Shown here in pieces: positions 48,012 to 56,412 of a stretch of DNA of 64,000 nt. The notes beneath the pieces are model-generated. The model was given only the letters and a program-made list of their open reading frames with translations. It searched no databases and was not told the origin of the DNA. The translations under genes and the position numbers were made by a program. The stretch comes from Pseudomonas crudilactis (GTDB lineage Bacteria; Pseudomonadota; Gammaproteobacteria; Pseudomonadales; Pseudomonadaceae), in the NCBI RefSeq assembly GCF_013433315.1, contig NZ_WXVV01000002.1, forward strand, positions 1 to 64,000. Reading direction: 5' to 3'. How positions within the stretch are numbered: position 1 is the stretch's first letter; each line of letters starts with the position of its first letter.

Positions 48012-48386
48012 ATGCGCTTCAAACTCATCGCCGTCGCCGCCCTCGCCTTGCTGGCGAGCGGCTGCGCCACCCCGCCACCGCCAGAGCCGGGCAGCGCCGC
48101 GAGCAAAGTCGTGGCCATGGGTCCGCAGAAACACATCGTCGTCGGCGCCATGCGCGTCGCCCGCGAAAACGGCTTCATGACGGTCAACGTGCAGTTGAGC
48201 AACACCCTCAACAGCAACAAGATTTTCTACTACCGCTTCGCCTGGCTCGGTGCGGAAGGCTTCCCGATTGCCGAAGAAGAAGTGTGGAAAAGCCAAATGA
48301 TGTACGGCGCCCAGACCAGCTTCATTCAAGGCATCGCCCCGACCCCGAAAGCCGTGGACTTCCGTCTGGAAATCAAGACGCCGTAA
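48012..48386 (+). CDS. YcfL-like (DUF1425) lipoprotein
   Basis: The 124-residue protein has a lipoprotein signal with the lipobox ASGC (Cys near residue 18), a Pro-rich linker and a DUF1425-type beta domain (VNVQLSNTLNSNKIFYYRFAW and GFPI segments). E. coli ycfL lies directly next to lpoB, as this gene does. Function is unknown. An AACGGAG site precedes the ATG. Confidence 0.85.
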   Translation: MRFKLIAVAALALLASGCATPPPPEPGSAASKVVAMGPQKHIVVGAMRVARENGFMTVNVQLSNTLNSNKIFYYRFAWLGAEGFPIAEEEVWKSQMMYGAQTSFIQGIAPTPKAVDFRLEIKTP

Positions 48387-48422
48387 GCCTGTCACCCTAT
48401 TCCTGTTTTAGAGAGCATTCCC

Positions 48423-49010
48423 ATGTTTGCACGCTTTTCCTGCATCGCCGTCATCGCCCTGCTGGCCTCCGGTTGCGCCAACACTTCGCCGACCCTGGGC
48501 AGCAAGAACATCAGCTACGGCGACACCAAAGCGGTTGAAACCGTGACCAACGAATTCGGTTCGACCGACCTGCAAATGATCGCCGAGTCGATGACCCGCT
48601 CGCTGGCTCAGTCCGGCATCCTGCAAGGCCGTCCGGTGGTTCAGGTCTACGACGTGAAGAACAAGACCAGCGAATACATCGACACCCGCGAAATCACCAC
48701 CAGCATCAAGACTCAGCTGATGAAAACCGGCGTGGCCCGCTTCGCCAGCGACAACAACGCGATGCAGAGCCAGGTTGACCAGCTCAAGCTGCAAAACCAG
48801 AGCGGCCTGTACAAGAAAAGCACCGTGGCCAAGACTGGCAACATGGTTGCCGCCAAGTACCGCATCGAAGGCTCGATCAGCTCGATCGTCAAGCGCAGCA
48901 GCGACTACAAGGACGTCTTCTACAAATTCAGCCTGCAACTGATCGACGTTGAAAGCGGTCTGGCCGAGTGGATGGACGAAAAAGAGATCCGCAAAACCAC
49001 GGAGCGTTAA
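48423..49010 (+). CDS. LpoB-like penicillin-binding protein activator lipoprotein
   Basis: The 195-residue protein has a lipoprotein signal with the lipobox ASGC (Cys near residue 18). The mature part fits the LpoB family: FGSTDLQMIAESMTRSLAQS near residue 42, the VVQVYDVKNKTSEYIDT segment and the C-terminal FKFSLQLIDVESGL-type strand. In E. coli LpoB spans the periplasm and activates the synthase PBP1B. The next gene starts three bases after the stop. Confidence 0.87.
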   Translation: MFARFSCIAVIALLASGCANTSPTLGSKNISYGDTKAVETVTNEFGSTDLQMIAESMTRSLAQSGILQGRPVVQVYDVKNKTSEYIDTREITTSIKTQLMKTGVARFASDNNAMQSQVDQLKLQNQSGLYKKSTVAKTGNMVAAKYRIEGSISSIVKRSSDYKDVFYKFSLQLIDVESGLAEWMDEKEIRKTTER

Positions 49011-49013
49011 TTG

Positions 49014-49757
49014 ATGCGCGCATGGATTGGCATGATGGCCCTGGCTTGCGCGTTCAGCGCGCAAGCGGCCCCGAAAGTCGCGGTGACGGATCTGGCGTAT
49101 CAGGAACGTGTGGAGCAATACATCCACATCGTTTCCGCCCAGAGCAATCATCGCGAGGGTTACTACAGCTCCAGTGGCTCTTCGAGCTACAACGAGATCG
49201 AAGCGAGCACCAGCTACATCGAGCAAGGCGAGCTGCGCAAATTCACTGGCGACATCAAGGGTGAAATTCTGCGTACCGGCATGTTCCAGCTGGTGCAGGG
49301 CACGCCGTACACCGCGTCGTCCAAGGGTGACGTCTACGACGTGATCAAGCGCATCAAGGCCGGCAACTTCAAAGGCGCCGACTATGTGCTGTTCGGCACT
49401 GTTTCGGACATCGACTTCACTCAGGACATCAACGAGCTGGCGAACACCGACAGCTATTCGGCGGTGCTGGGCCTGACATTGGTGGCGGACTTCAGCCTGA
49501 TCAACACCAAGACCTTCGAGATCACCTCAGCCTTCACGGCGATGGGCGAAGCGCAGGACACCAAACTGGTGAACCACCGCGACATCAAGATCTCGCTGAA
49601 CCGCCCACGGGTGGTGCGTGACGTGTCCAAGGCCTTGGGTGAAGACGTGGCCGGGCAACTGAGCATGCAGCTCGGTGGCGGCGGTTACGAGCAGCCGCGC
49701 GAAGCACCGCAGCGCAACAACCTGCCGCGTGATACCGCGCCAGTGATCTTGCGCTGA
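49014..49757 (+). CDS. Secreted LpoB/CsgG-related protein
   Basis: The 247-residue protein starts with a signal peptide cleaved after AQA near residue 18; there is no lipobox Cys. The mature part resembles the CsgG/LpoB/TolB-N fold: PKVAVTDLAYQERV at the start, GADYVLFGTVSDIDF near residue 122, and a final Gln/Pro-rich tail. A Ser/Tyr-rich stretch (YYSSSGSSSYNE) is inserted near residue 50. The ATG at 49014 is three bases after the lpoB-like stop, so the two are coupled. Exact role is unknown. Confidence 0.8.
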   Translation: MRAWIGMMALACAFSAQAAPKVAVTDLAYQERVEQYIHIVSAQSNHREGYYSSSGSSSYNEIEASTSYIEQGELRKFTGDIKGEILRTGMFQLVQGTPYTASSKGDVYDVIKRIKAGNFKGADYVLFGTVSDIDFTQDINELANTDSYSAVLGLTLVADFSLINTKTFEITSAFTAMGEAQDTKLVNHRDIKISLNRPRVVRDVSKALGEDVAGQLSMQLGGGGYEQPREAPQRNNLPRDTAPVILR

Positions 49758-49774
49758 TGACTGGCTCCTGATCA

Positions 49775-49820
49775 TTCCCATGCTCCGCGTCGGAATGCAT
49801 CCCGGAACGCTCCGCGTTTC
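49775..49820. repeat. Partial copy of a third dispersed repeat family
   Basis: The segment CCCATGCTCCGCGTCGGAAT followed by CCCGGAACGCTCCGCGT has the form of an imperfect inverted element often seen between genes in pseudomonads. Only one copy lies in this window. Confidence 0.55.
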
Positions 49821-49826
49821 AGCCAC

Positions 49827-49859
49827 AAAAAAGGCGACCCGCAAAGGTCGCCTTTTTTC
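49827..49859. terminator. Bidirectional terminator between the envelope cluster and lysE-type gene
   Basis: The stem AAAAAAGGCGACC / GGTCGCCTTTTTT with a short loop has T runs in both directions. It sits between convergent genes. Confidence 0.9.
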
Positions 49860-49871
49860 TGCCCGCGATGT

Positions 49872-50504
49872 TTACGCCGCCGCTTTGCGCAACGTTGCCA
49901 TAAACGCCGCCGCGCCGATGAACAACCCGGCAAACGTGCGGTTCATGCGCTTCTGCTGCTGCGGTGTGCGCAACAGACGCAACACCTTCGACGCCAGACC
50001 GGTGTAGCCGGCCATGACGATCAGGTCGACGCAGACCATGGTCACGCCAATCACCAGATACTGAATCAGCAACGGCGCATGTGGATTGATGAACTGCGGC
50101 AGCACCGCGAGCATGAACACCAGCGCCTTGGGGTTGCTGATATTCACCAGAAAGCCGCGGAAGACCAGCGCCAGCGGCTTGCCGATCGGCCGTACCGCCG
50201 CGTCATCGCTCATGTCCATGGGCTGCGCACGCCATTGCTTGATAGCCAGGTACACGAGGTAAGCGACACCAAACCATTTGATCGCATGGAACGCCGTGGC
50301 CGAAGCGGTCAGGATCGCGCCAACACCGGCGCCGACAATCGCAATCTGCACCGCCAGGCCGATCTGCAGGCCGAGGGCATTCCAGTAACCGCGCCAGAAA
50401 CCGTATTGCAGACCGCTGGACATCGACGCAATGGCGCCGGCACCCGGGGACAGACTGATCACCCAGCAGGCGGCAAAAAACGCCAGCCATGTTTGAAGCT
50501 CCAT
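49872..50504 (-). CDS. LysE/RhtB family amino-acid exporter
   Basis: The 210-residue protein has six hydrophobic helices. The start is FFAACWVISLSPGAGAIA, and the second conserved segment is FRGFLVNISNPKALVFMLAVLPQF near residue 118. Members export amino acids such as homoserine or lysine; the substrate here is unknown. The ATG at 50504 is preferred to the frame from 50540. Confidence 0.9.
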   Translation of the reverse strand: MELQTWLAFFAACWVISLSPGAGAIASMSSGLQYGFWRGYWNALGLQIGLAVQIAIVGAGVGAILTASATAFHAIKWFGVAYLVYLAIKQWRAQPMDMSDDAAVRPIGKPLALVFRGFLVNISNPKALVFMLAVLPQFINPHAPLLIQYLVIGVTMVCVDLIVMAGYTGLASKVLRLLRTPQQQKRMNRTFAGLFIGAAAFMATLRKAAA

Positions 50505-50565
50505 CGCACACCTCGACTCATGCTCGTGACAAGACGTCAAAGCTAATGCGGTTTGGGGCTAAAAG

Positions 50566-50647
50566 CAAAAGATCGCAGCCTGCGGCAGCTCCTACACGGG
50601 ATTGACGTTCACCCTGTAGGAGCTGCCGAAGGCTGCGATCTTTTGAT
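50566..50647. repeat. Inverted repeat of the GATCGCAGCCTGCGGCAGCTCC family
   Basis: The left arm is AAAAGATCGCAGCCTGCGGC and the right arm is GCCGAAGGCTGCGATCTTTT. The loop holds CAGCTCCTACA and its complement TGTAGGAGCTG. This is a separate REP-like family from the GAGCGAGC pairs. It lies between the exporter and the mscS-like gene. Confidence 0.85.
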
Positions 50648-50661
50648 CTTGCTTGGAAAAT

Positions 50662-51243
50662 CTACTTCTCGAACCCGCTCGACGGAAACACATCCGTCCC
50701 ACGCCAACGCCGCACCGAACGCTGGAAGAACAAGCTGTTCGGCACCTGCACCATCGCGCTGCCAGTCCCCAGCTCTTCAGCCTCGATCAACGTGGTGTAG
50801 AGCAGATTGATCGCCACCACTCGCCCCTTCACGCCTGGCTTGTCCGTGGTGTCCACCAGCTCAACGATATCGCCCAGGCGAAACGGCCCGACCGTGAAGA
50901 TCAGAATCGCGCAAAGCAAATTCGACAACACACTCCACATCGCGAAGAACGCGACTGCTGCCACCGCAACGAAGCCCGACAGCGCCGTCCACAACACCGT
51001 GGCCGAAACCCCGAGGCGTTCCAATACGAAGATCAGCGCGCTGCCCATGATCAGCCAGCGCAACACACCGCGCAGCGGCATCAGCAACTGCGGCGGAAAC
51101 GGATAGCGCTCACCCAACCGGGTCAGGCCTTTGGCGACGAAGCGCTGGGTGAGATAGCCGGCCAGCAGAATCAACAGAATCTGCACCGTAAACCAGATCG
51201 GCTCGACCCACACCGCCGGCAGCGGCAGCTTGAACGCTTCCAT
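50662..51243 (-). CDS. Short MscS family mechanosensitive channel
   Basis: The 193-residue protein has three hydrophobic helices followed by the MscS beta domain (GPFRLGDIVELVDTTDKPG near residue 118). It ends soon after VPNSLFFQR, so the C-terminal alpha-beta cage of the 286-residue E. coli MscS is missing. The stop is followed by no remnant, so it seems a naturally short form. The ATG at 51243 shares one base with the yheS stop (TGATG). Confidence 0.86.
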   Translation of the reverse strand: MEAFKLPLPAVWVEPIWFTVQILLILLAGYLTQRFVAKGLTRLGERYPFPPQLLMPLRGVLRWLIMGSALIFVLERLGVSATVLWTALSGFVAVAAVAFFAMWSVLSNLLCAILIFTVGPFRLGDIVELVDTTDKPGVKGRVVAINLLYTTLIEAEELGTGSAMVQVPNSLFFQRSVRRWRGTDVFPSSGFEK

Positions 51244-53153
51244 CAGGACAGCGCCTCCAGCTCCGCTTGCATGCTTTCCAATACCTCGAGGGCTTCCATC
51301 CACGCCTCTTCCAGCTCGCCTTCGCGAACCTTCAGCTTGGCCTGCTCGGCGAGCAGATCACGCAGCTCGCTCTTGCGCGCCGGCTCGTAGATGTCGCTGT
51401 CACCAAGGCTGGCGTCGACCTTGGCCAGTTTCTCGTGAAGCTTGCCAAGCTCAGCTTCAAGCTTGTCGGCTTCACGCTTGTGCGGGGCCAGTTGCTGACG
51501 CAACGCAGCCGCCGCCTGACGCTGAGCCTTCTTGTCGGTCTTGTCCGGGTTCACCGGGGTGTTGCTGACCGGCGCATTACGCTGGCGGTATTCCACCAGC
51601 CAGCGCGCATAGTCTTCGAGATCGCCATCGAACTCTTCGACCTTGCCGTCAGCGACCAGGTAGAAGTTGTCGGTGGTGCTCTTGAGCAAGTGCCGATCGT
51701 GAGACACCACCAGTACCGCACCGCTGAATTCCTGCAGGGCCATGGTCAGCGCCAGGCGCATTTCCAGATCGAGGTGGTTGGTTGGTTCGTCGAGCAGCAA
51801 CAGGTTCGGGCGTTCCCAAGCGATCAATGCCAGGGCCAGACGCGCCTTTTCACCACCGGAGAAATTCAGCACCGGCTCATCGATGCGGGCGCCACGGAAG
51901 TCGAAGCCGCCGAGGAAGTCGCGCAGGGTCTGCTCGCGTTCGGTCGGCGCCAGACGCTGCATGTGCAGCAACGGACTGGCCTTGGAATCCAGCGAATCGA
52001 GCTGATGCTGAGCGAAGTAGCCGACCACGGTGTTCTCGCCACGGGTCAGGCGCCCGCCGAGCGGTGACAGCTCGCCGGCGAGGTTCTTGATCAGGGTCGA
52101 TTTACCCGCACCGTTCGGCCCGAGCAGGCCGATACGCGCGCCCGGGGTCAGTTGCAGCTTGACCTTCTCGAGGATGGTTTTGTCGCCATAACCCAGACGC
52201 GCATCGGACAGGTCGATCAGCGGGCTGGAGATCTTCGTCGACTCGCGGAAGACGAAGTCGAACGGCGAATCGACGTGGGCCGCCGACAGCTCTTCCATCC
52301 GCTCCAGGGCCTTGATCCGGCTCTGCGCCTGACGGGCCTTGGTGGCCTGGGCCTTGAAACGGGCGATGTAGCTTTCCATGTGCGCACGTTGCGCCTGCTG
52401 CTTCTCGTAGGCCTGTTGCTGCTGGGCCAGACGCTCGGCACGGGCGCGTTCGAACGCGGTGTAGCCGCCGCGATACAGGGTGATTTTGCGCTGATCGACA
52501 TGGGCCACGTGATCGACGACTTCATCGAGGAAATCACGGTCGTGGGAGATCAGCAGCAAGGTGCCCGGATAGCTTTTCAGCCACTCTTCGAGCCAGATGA
52601 TCGCGTCGAGGTCCAAGTGGTTGGTCGGTTCGTCGAGCAACAACAGGTCCGACGGGCACATCAATGCCTGCGCCAGATTCAGACGCATCCGCCAGCCACC
52701 GGAGAAATCCCCGACCTGACGATCCATCTGCTCGTTGGTGAAACCGAGACCGGCGAGCAACTTGCGCGCCCGCGCATCGGCGGTGTAACCGTCGGCGCTG
52801 TCGAGTTCCGAGTGCAGGCGGGCCTGAGCGGCACCGTCGTGCGCGGCTTCGGCAGCGGCGAGGTCACGTTGCACCTCGCGTAGACGCAGGTCGCCATCGA
52901 GCACATAGTCGACGGCAAGGCGCTCGAGCGTCTCGATTTCCTGGCGCATGTGGGCGATGCGCCAGTCAGCCGGCAAGAAGCAATCACCCGAGTCCGGGTG
53001 CAGCTCACCCCGAATCAAGGCGAACAGGCTGGATTTGCCGGCGCCGTTGGCACCGATGAGGCCGGCTTTGTGGCCGGCGTGCAGGGTCAGCTCGGCGTCT
53101 TCTAGCAGACGTTGCGGGCCACGCTGTAAAGTCAGGTTCTGAAGTCGGATCAT
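51243..53153 (-). CDS. ABC-F family ATPase, YheS-type
   Basis: The 636-residue protein carries two ATPase domains: Walker A GANGAGKSS near residue 35 with signature DFSGGWRMRL near 148, and Walker A GPNGAGKST near 345 with signature NFSGGEKARLALAL near 430. Both domains have DEPTNHLDL. The ABC-F linker (YIARFKAQATKARQAQSRIK) joins them, and the C-terminus is a coiled coil. No membrane segments. ABC-F proteins act on the ribosome E site. The mscS-like gene is coupled downstream. Confidence 0.94.
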   Translation of the reverse strand: MIRLQNLTLQRGPQRLLEDAELTLHAGHKAGLIGANGAGKSSLFALIRGELHPDSGDCFLPADWRIAHMRQEIETLERLAVDYVLDGDLRLREVQRDLAAAEAAHDGAAQARLHSELDSADGYTADARARKLLAGLGFTNEQMDRQVGDFSGGWRMRLNLAQALMCPSDLLLLDEPTNHLDLDAIIWLEEWLKSYPGTLLLISHDRDFLDEVVDHVAHVDQRKITLYRGGYTAFERARAERLAQQQQAYEKQQAQRAHMESYIARFKAQATKARQAQSRIKALERMEELSAAHVDSPFDFVFRESTKISSPLIDLSDARLGYGDKTILEKVKLQLTPGARIGLLGPNGAGKSTLIKNLAGELSPLGGRLTRGENTVVGYFAQHQLDSLDSKASPLLHMQRLAPTEREQTLRDFLGGFDFRGARIDEPVLNFSGGEKARLALALIAWERPNLLLLDEPTNHLDLEMRLALTMALQEFSGAVLVVSHDRHLLKSTTDNFYLVADGKVEEFDGDLEDYARWLVEYRQRNAPVSNTPVNPDKTDKKAQRQAAAALRQQLAPHKREADKLEAELGKLHEKLAKVDASLGDSDIYEPARKSELRDLLAEQAKLKVREGELEEAWMEALEVLESMQAELEALS

Positions 53154-53203
53154 AATGGCGGCGGAGTCTACCAGCTTCGCTCACAACTGGCGCGAGTAGC
53201 ACG

Positions 53204-53665
53204 ATGTCCTCTGACCTGTGGAGCTTTTCCCTTGCCACCTACGCCCGACCGGGCGTGGAAGACGCCTGCCTGCAACTGCAAACGGCGGGCGCCAATGTGT
53301 GCCTGCTGCTGTGCGGTTTATGGCTGGAGCAGCGCGCAGTGACCTGCGATGAACAACGCGTTCGCCAGCTTCAGGCGCTGACCGAACCATGGGATATCGA
53401 GGTGGTGCAGCCGCTGCGCACACTGCGTATGCGATGGAAAGCGCGGGCGCTTGATGATGCGGTGTTGAAAGGCATGCGCGAGCAGATCAAATCACTTGAG
53501 CTGGAAGCTGAGCGAGCGTTGCTGTCACGGCTTGAGGGGGTGGCGCAGGAGTGGCTGCGAAACGACGCAGGTTCAATAACCTGGCTTGAAGAATTGACCG
53601 GCACGGCAGCCGACCCGAACCGCGACGCGCTGCGAGTGCTGCGCGTCGCGGCAACCGGCACTTAG
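53204..53665 (+). CDS. TIGR02444 family protein
   Basis: The 153-residue protein begins with LWSFSLATYARPGVEDACLQLQ, which together with NVCLLLCGLWL marks the TIGR02444 family. It is predicted all-helical and soluble. Its role is unknown. It lies divergent from yheS with 50 bases between, and its 3' end overlaps that of algP by four bases. Confidence 0.85.
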   Translation: MSSDLWSFSLATYARPGVEDACLQLQTAGANVCLLLCGLWLEQRAVTCDEQRVRQLQALTEPWDIEVVQPLRTLRMRWKARALDDAVLKGMREQIKSLELEAERALLSRLEGVAQEWLRNDAGSITWLEELTGTAADPNRDALRVLRVAATGT

Positions 53666-54855
53666 GAAGCGCTGGTCGGGTTGTTGCTGACGCTCGACGC
53701 AGCGGCTGGCGATGGCGCAGTCGAAGGGGTCGAGGTAGTAGCGGCTGGTGCAGCGGCGGCTGGCGTGGCCGGAGTGGCTGGCGCAGCAGGCTTGGCAGCT
53801 GGAGTGGTAGCCGGTTTGGCGGCAGCTGGTTTGGCAGCGGCTGGCTTTTTAACGGCGGGTTTTGCAGCAGGTTTTGCAGCTGGCTTGGCGGTAGTTTTTG
53901 CAGCAGCAGGCTTGGCAGCAGCAGTTGCTGGTTTAGCAGCAGCGGCTGGCTTGGCGGCAGGTTTCGCAGCCGCTTTCACGGCTGGTTTGGCTGCTGGTTT
54001 AGCGGCAGGCTTGGCAGCCGGTTTGGCAGCCGGTTTGGCAGCGGCAGTCTTGGCAGTTGGTTTTGCCGCAACTTTAGCAGCAGGTTTAGCGGCCGGTTTG
54101 GCAGCGGCGGTTTTTGCTGGAGCAGCTTTGGCAGTGGCTGGCTTGGCAGCTGGTTTAGCAGCGGCGACACGGGTAGCGGGTTTAGCAGCGGCAGTACGCA
54201 CAGCAGGTTTTGCCGCAGTGGTTTTAGCCGCTGGCTTTGCAGCACTTGCCGCAGCTGGTTTTTTCGCTGCAGGTTTTGCGACAGCTTTGGCAGCTGGTTT
54301 TGCAGCCGCTTTCACCGGTGCTTTGGCAGCAGGCTTGGCGGTGGATTTAGCAACAGCTTTTGCAGCAGGCTTGGCCGCTGCGGTTTTCGCTGGAGCTTTT
54401 GCAGCAGCCGGTTTCGCAGCTGCTTTCTTCGCCGGTGCAGCTGCCGGTTTGGCTGCGCGGGTGGACAATACTTTGCCCACGGCTTCTTGAACGCGACCAA
54501 CACCTTGAGCCAGTTTCAGGCTCTCCTGGGCATCGCGCTTGAGTTGCAGAATGTAGCTGCGGGTGTCGGACTGACGATCCTTCAAGGCATCGAGCAGGTC
54601 TTCCAGTTCTTTCACTGCGGCCTTGGCTTTGTTCTGCGCCTTGGCTTTGCCGGCGGCAGCTGCGTCCTGCAATTTGGTGCGGGATTTATGCAGTTTTTCC
54701 TGCGCCTTGCCGCGTTGCTTTTCCAGTTTGGCGAGCAGTTTTTCAGCATCAGCCAAGGCTTGGGAGCAAGCGTTTTCCAGATGCTCGAGCAGGCTGCCCG
54801 AGAGTTGTTGGAGTAAGTGCAACGGAGTATTTACAGGCTTCTTGGTGGCCGACAT
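53662..54855 (-). CDS. algP: Histone H1-like alginate regulator AlgP
   Basis: The 397-residue protein has an N-terminal coiled-coil domain (residues 1-130; KLEKQRGKAQEKLHKSRTKL) and a long C-terminal tail of Lys-Pro-Ala-Ala repeats (about 134-357), like eukaryotic histone H1. A Ser/Thr/Pro/Ala-rich end follows. In P. aeruginosa AlgP (AlgR3) binds DNA and affects algD expression. The position next to the FKBP, algQ and dsbB-type genes agrees. Confidence 0.95.
   Translation of the reverse strand: MSATKKPVNTPLHLLQQLSGSLLEHLENACSQALADAEKLLAKLEKQRGKAQEKLHKSRTKLQDAAAAGKAKAQNKAKAAVKELEDLLDALKDRQSDTRSYILQLKRDAQESLKLAQGVGRVQEAVGKVLSTRAAKPAAAPAKKAAAKPAAAKAPAKTAAAKPAAKAVAKSTAKPAAKAPVKAAAKPAAKAVAKPAAKKPAAASAAKPAAKTTAAKPAVRTAAAKPATRVAAAKPAAKPATAKAAPAKTAAAKPAAKPAAKVAAKPTAKTAAAKPAAKPAAKPAAKPAAKPAVKAAAKPAAKPAAAAKPATAAAKPAAAKTTAKPAAKPAAKPAVKKPAAAKPAAAKPATTPAAKPAAPATPATPAAAAPAATTSTPSTAPSPAAASSVSNNPTSAS
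53785..54456 (-). repeat. Coding repeats of the AlgP KPAA tail
   Basis: About 670 bases encode degenerate Lys-Pro-Ala-Ala units with spacers such as KAAA, KTAA and KAVA. Many units differ only in third codon positions, so the DNA repeats are imperfect. Repeats of this kind are prone to gain or loss by recombination and slippage. Confidence 0.9.
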
Positions 54856-55047
54856 GGTTTACCTCCTGGCTGACGTGAGTGCGGCTCATACTAGACCTCT
54901 GCAGTTACCGCCGCTAGGGCATCTTGACAGTATCGATTGCGTTGCGTTGCACCGAAGTGAAAATGTTCTGCGCGAAGGCAAAAGCAGTTCACCGTTGCAG
55001 ACGTTCACGCTGGCATAATCCACCGCATCTCAGGACGGAGAGTGCCC

Positions 55048-55713
55048 ATGTCGCGCTACTTTTTTTTATCCCTCTGCATGGTTTTTTCGGCCGTTCACGC
55101 TGACGAAAAAACCACCGCAAACGACGCTCACGATCTGGCCTACAGCCTCGGTGCCAGCCTCGGTGAACGGTTGCGGCAGGAGGTCCCGCAATTGCAGATT
55201 CAAGCGTTGGTCGATGGCTTGCAGCAAGCCTATCAGGGCAAGCCGCTGGCGCTGAGCGAAGCACGCATTGAACAGATTCTGGCTGATCACGAATCGCAGA
55301 ATGCCGAACATTCGGCACAGCCTTCGAGCGACGCGGCGATGGAAAACGAACAGCGTTTTCTCACCACTGAAAAAGCCAAACCAGGCGTGAAGGAACTGGC
55401 CGACGGCATCCTGCTCACCGAGCTGACGCCTGGCAACGGCGCCAAGGCGGGTCCCGATGGAAAAGTGCAGGTGCTGTATGTCGGACGGTTGCCGGACGGC
55501 ACCGTGTTCGATCAGAACACTCAGCCGCAATGGTTCAATCTCGACAGCGTGATTGCCGGTTGGCGCACGGCGTTGCAGAACATGCCGGTGGGCGCAAAAT
55601 GGCGGCTGGTGATTCCATCGGATCAAGCCTACGGCGCCGACGGTGCCGGCGACCTGATCGCACCGTTCACCCCGCTGGTGTTCGAAGTGGAATTACGCGG
55701 CGCGACGAGTTGA
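55048..55713 (+). CDS. Secreted FKBP-type peptidyl-prolyl isomerase
   Basis: The 221-residue protein starts with a signal peptide (cleavage after AVHA near residue 18). An N-terminal dimerisation region (about 25-110) is like that of FkpA/Mip. The FKBP domain (about 120-221) has KVQVLYVGRLPDGTVFDQ and the VPSDQAYG-like end. It assists folding of envelope proteins. The ATG at 55048, with GGACGGAG upstream, is preferred to the GTG at 55042. Confidence 0.92.
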   Translation: MSRYFFLSLCMVFSAVHADEKTTANDAHDLAYSLGASLGERLRQEVPQLQIQALVDGLQQAYQGKPLALSEARIEQILADHESQNAEHSAQPSSDAAMENEQRFLTTEKAKPGVKELADGILLTELTPGNGAKAGPDGKVQVLYVGRLPDGTVFDQNTQPQWFNLDSVIAGWRTALQNMPVGAKWRLVIPSDQAYGADGAGDLIAPFTPLVFEVELRGATS

Positions 55714-55722
55714 GCGGACAAT

Positions 55723-55757
55723 AAAAAACGGTGCGCTTTCGGGCACACCGTTTTTTG
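55723..55757. terminator. Bidirectional terminator between FKBP gene and rsd/algQ
   Basis: The stem AAAAAACGGTG / CACCGTTTTTT, with one mismatch inside, is flanked by A and T runs. It lies between convergent genes. Confidence 0.85.
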
Positions 55758-55770
55758 ATCAAGGCTTGGG

Positions 55771-56229
55771 TCAAGCCTGAACCGGATCTTCTTCCTTGTG
55801 TGCTGTATGCAGCACTTCAATCAGGCAATCTTCCAGTTCGAAACGTTCGTGAAGCAGGCCGCCGAGCTCCTTGAATTTCTCGGCAACGCATTTGCCTTCA
55901 TCGCAAAGATCATTGAACGCAAGAAGCTTTTCGGTGATGACATCGATGCGCGGGTATATCGTCTCGGCGAGTTCGAGGCCGCGCTTATCGTTGAACGCCT
56001 TGGCTTCGCCGGTCAGCTGTTCATAGATTTCGAAGTGCCCGGCCGAGACGTAATCGACCAGCACGCCGCAGAATTCCTGCAAAGGCTTGCGGCTCTCCGA
56101 CAGCGACTCAGGCTGTGCGCCGAGCTTGTCATAGGCGCCGATCAGCTCTTCACGCTCCTGCAACCAGCGGTCGATCAGCAGATGAACTCCACCCCAGCGT
56201 TCCTGAGCATTCTGACAACTTTCGAGCAT
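55771..56229 (-). CDS. algQ: Anti-sigma-70 factor Rsd/AlgQ
   Basis: The 152-residue helical protein starts with [24 protein letters not shown], the hallmark of the Rsd/AlgQ family. It binds region 4 of sigma-70 and shifts polymerase use; in P. aeruginosa it promotes alginate and siderophore synthesis. The ATG at 56229 is preferred to the frame from 56256. It stands alone between a terminator and the dsbB-type gene. Confidence 0.95.
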   Translation of the reverse strand: MLESCQNAQERWGGVHLLIDRWLQEREELIGAYDKLGAQPESLSESRKPLQEFCGVLVDYVSAGHFEIYEQLTGEAKAFNDKRGLELAETIYPRIDVITEKLLAFNDLCDEGKCVAEKFKELGGLLHERFELEDCLIEVLHTAHKEEDPVQA

Positions 56230-56412
56230 GGCGATCTCTCTTCCCTTGTGGGTCATGCTGCTCTACACCCGCGCCCCTCTTTTGATTTTGACTTGGGGGA
56301 CGGCCGGGCAGAGCGTCATCGAGCAACATAAATCCAATGACACGTGCGGGCCAGATTATGCCCGCACGCCTATGGCTTCAAGGTACGCAGGAGATAAAGT
56401 TCATACAAGTGT

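Noticed and set aside
53681..54490. Open frame of 269 codons on the plus strand rich in Ala and Gly
   Set aside because: It is the antisense of the algP KPAA repeats. Repeated Lys-Pro-Ala-Ala codons leave an Ala/Gly/Leu frame open on the other strand. It has no good start site.
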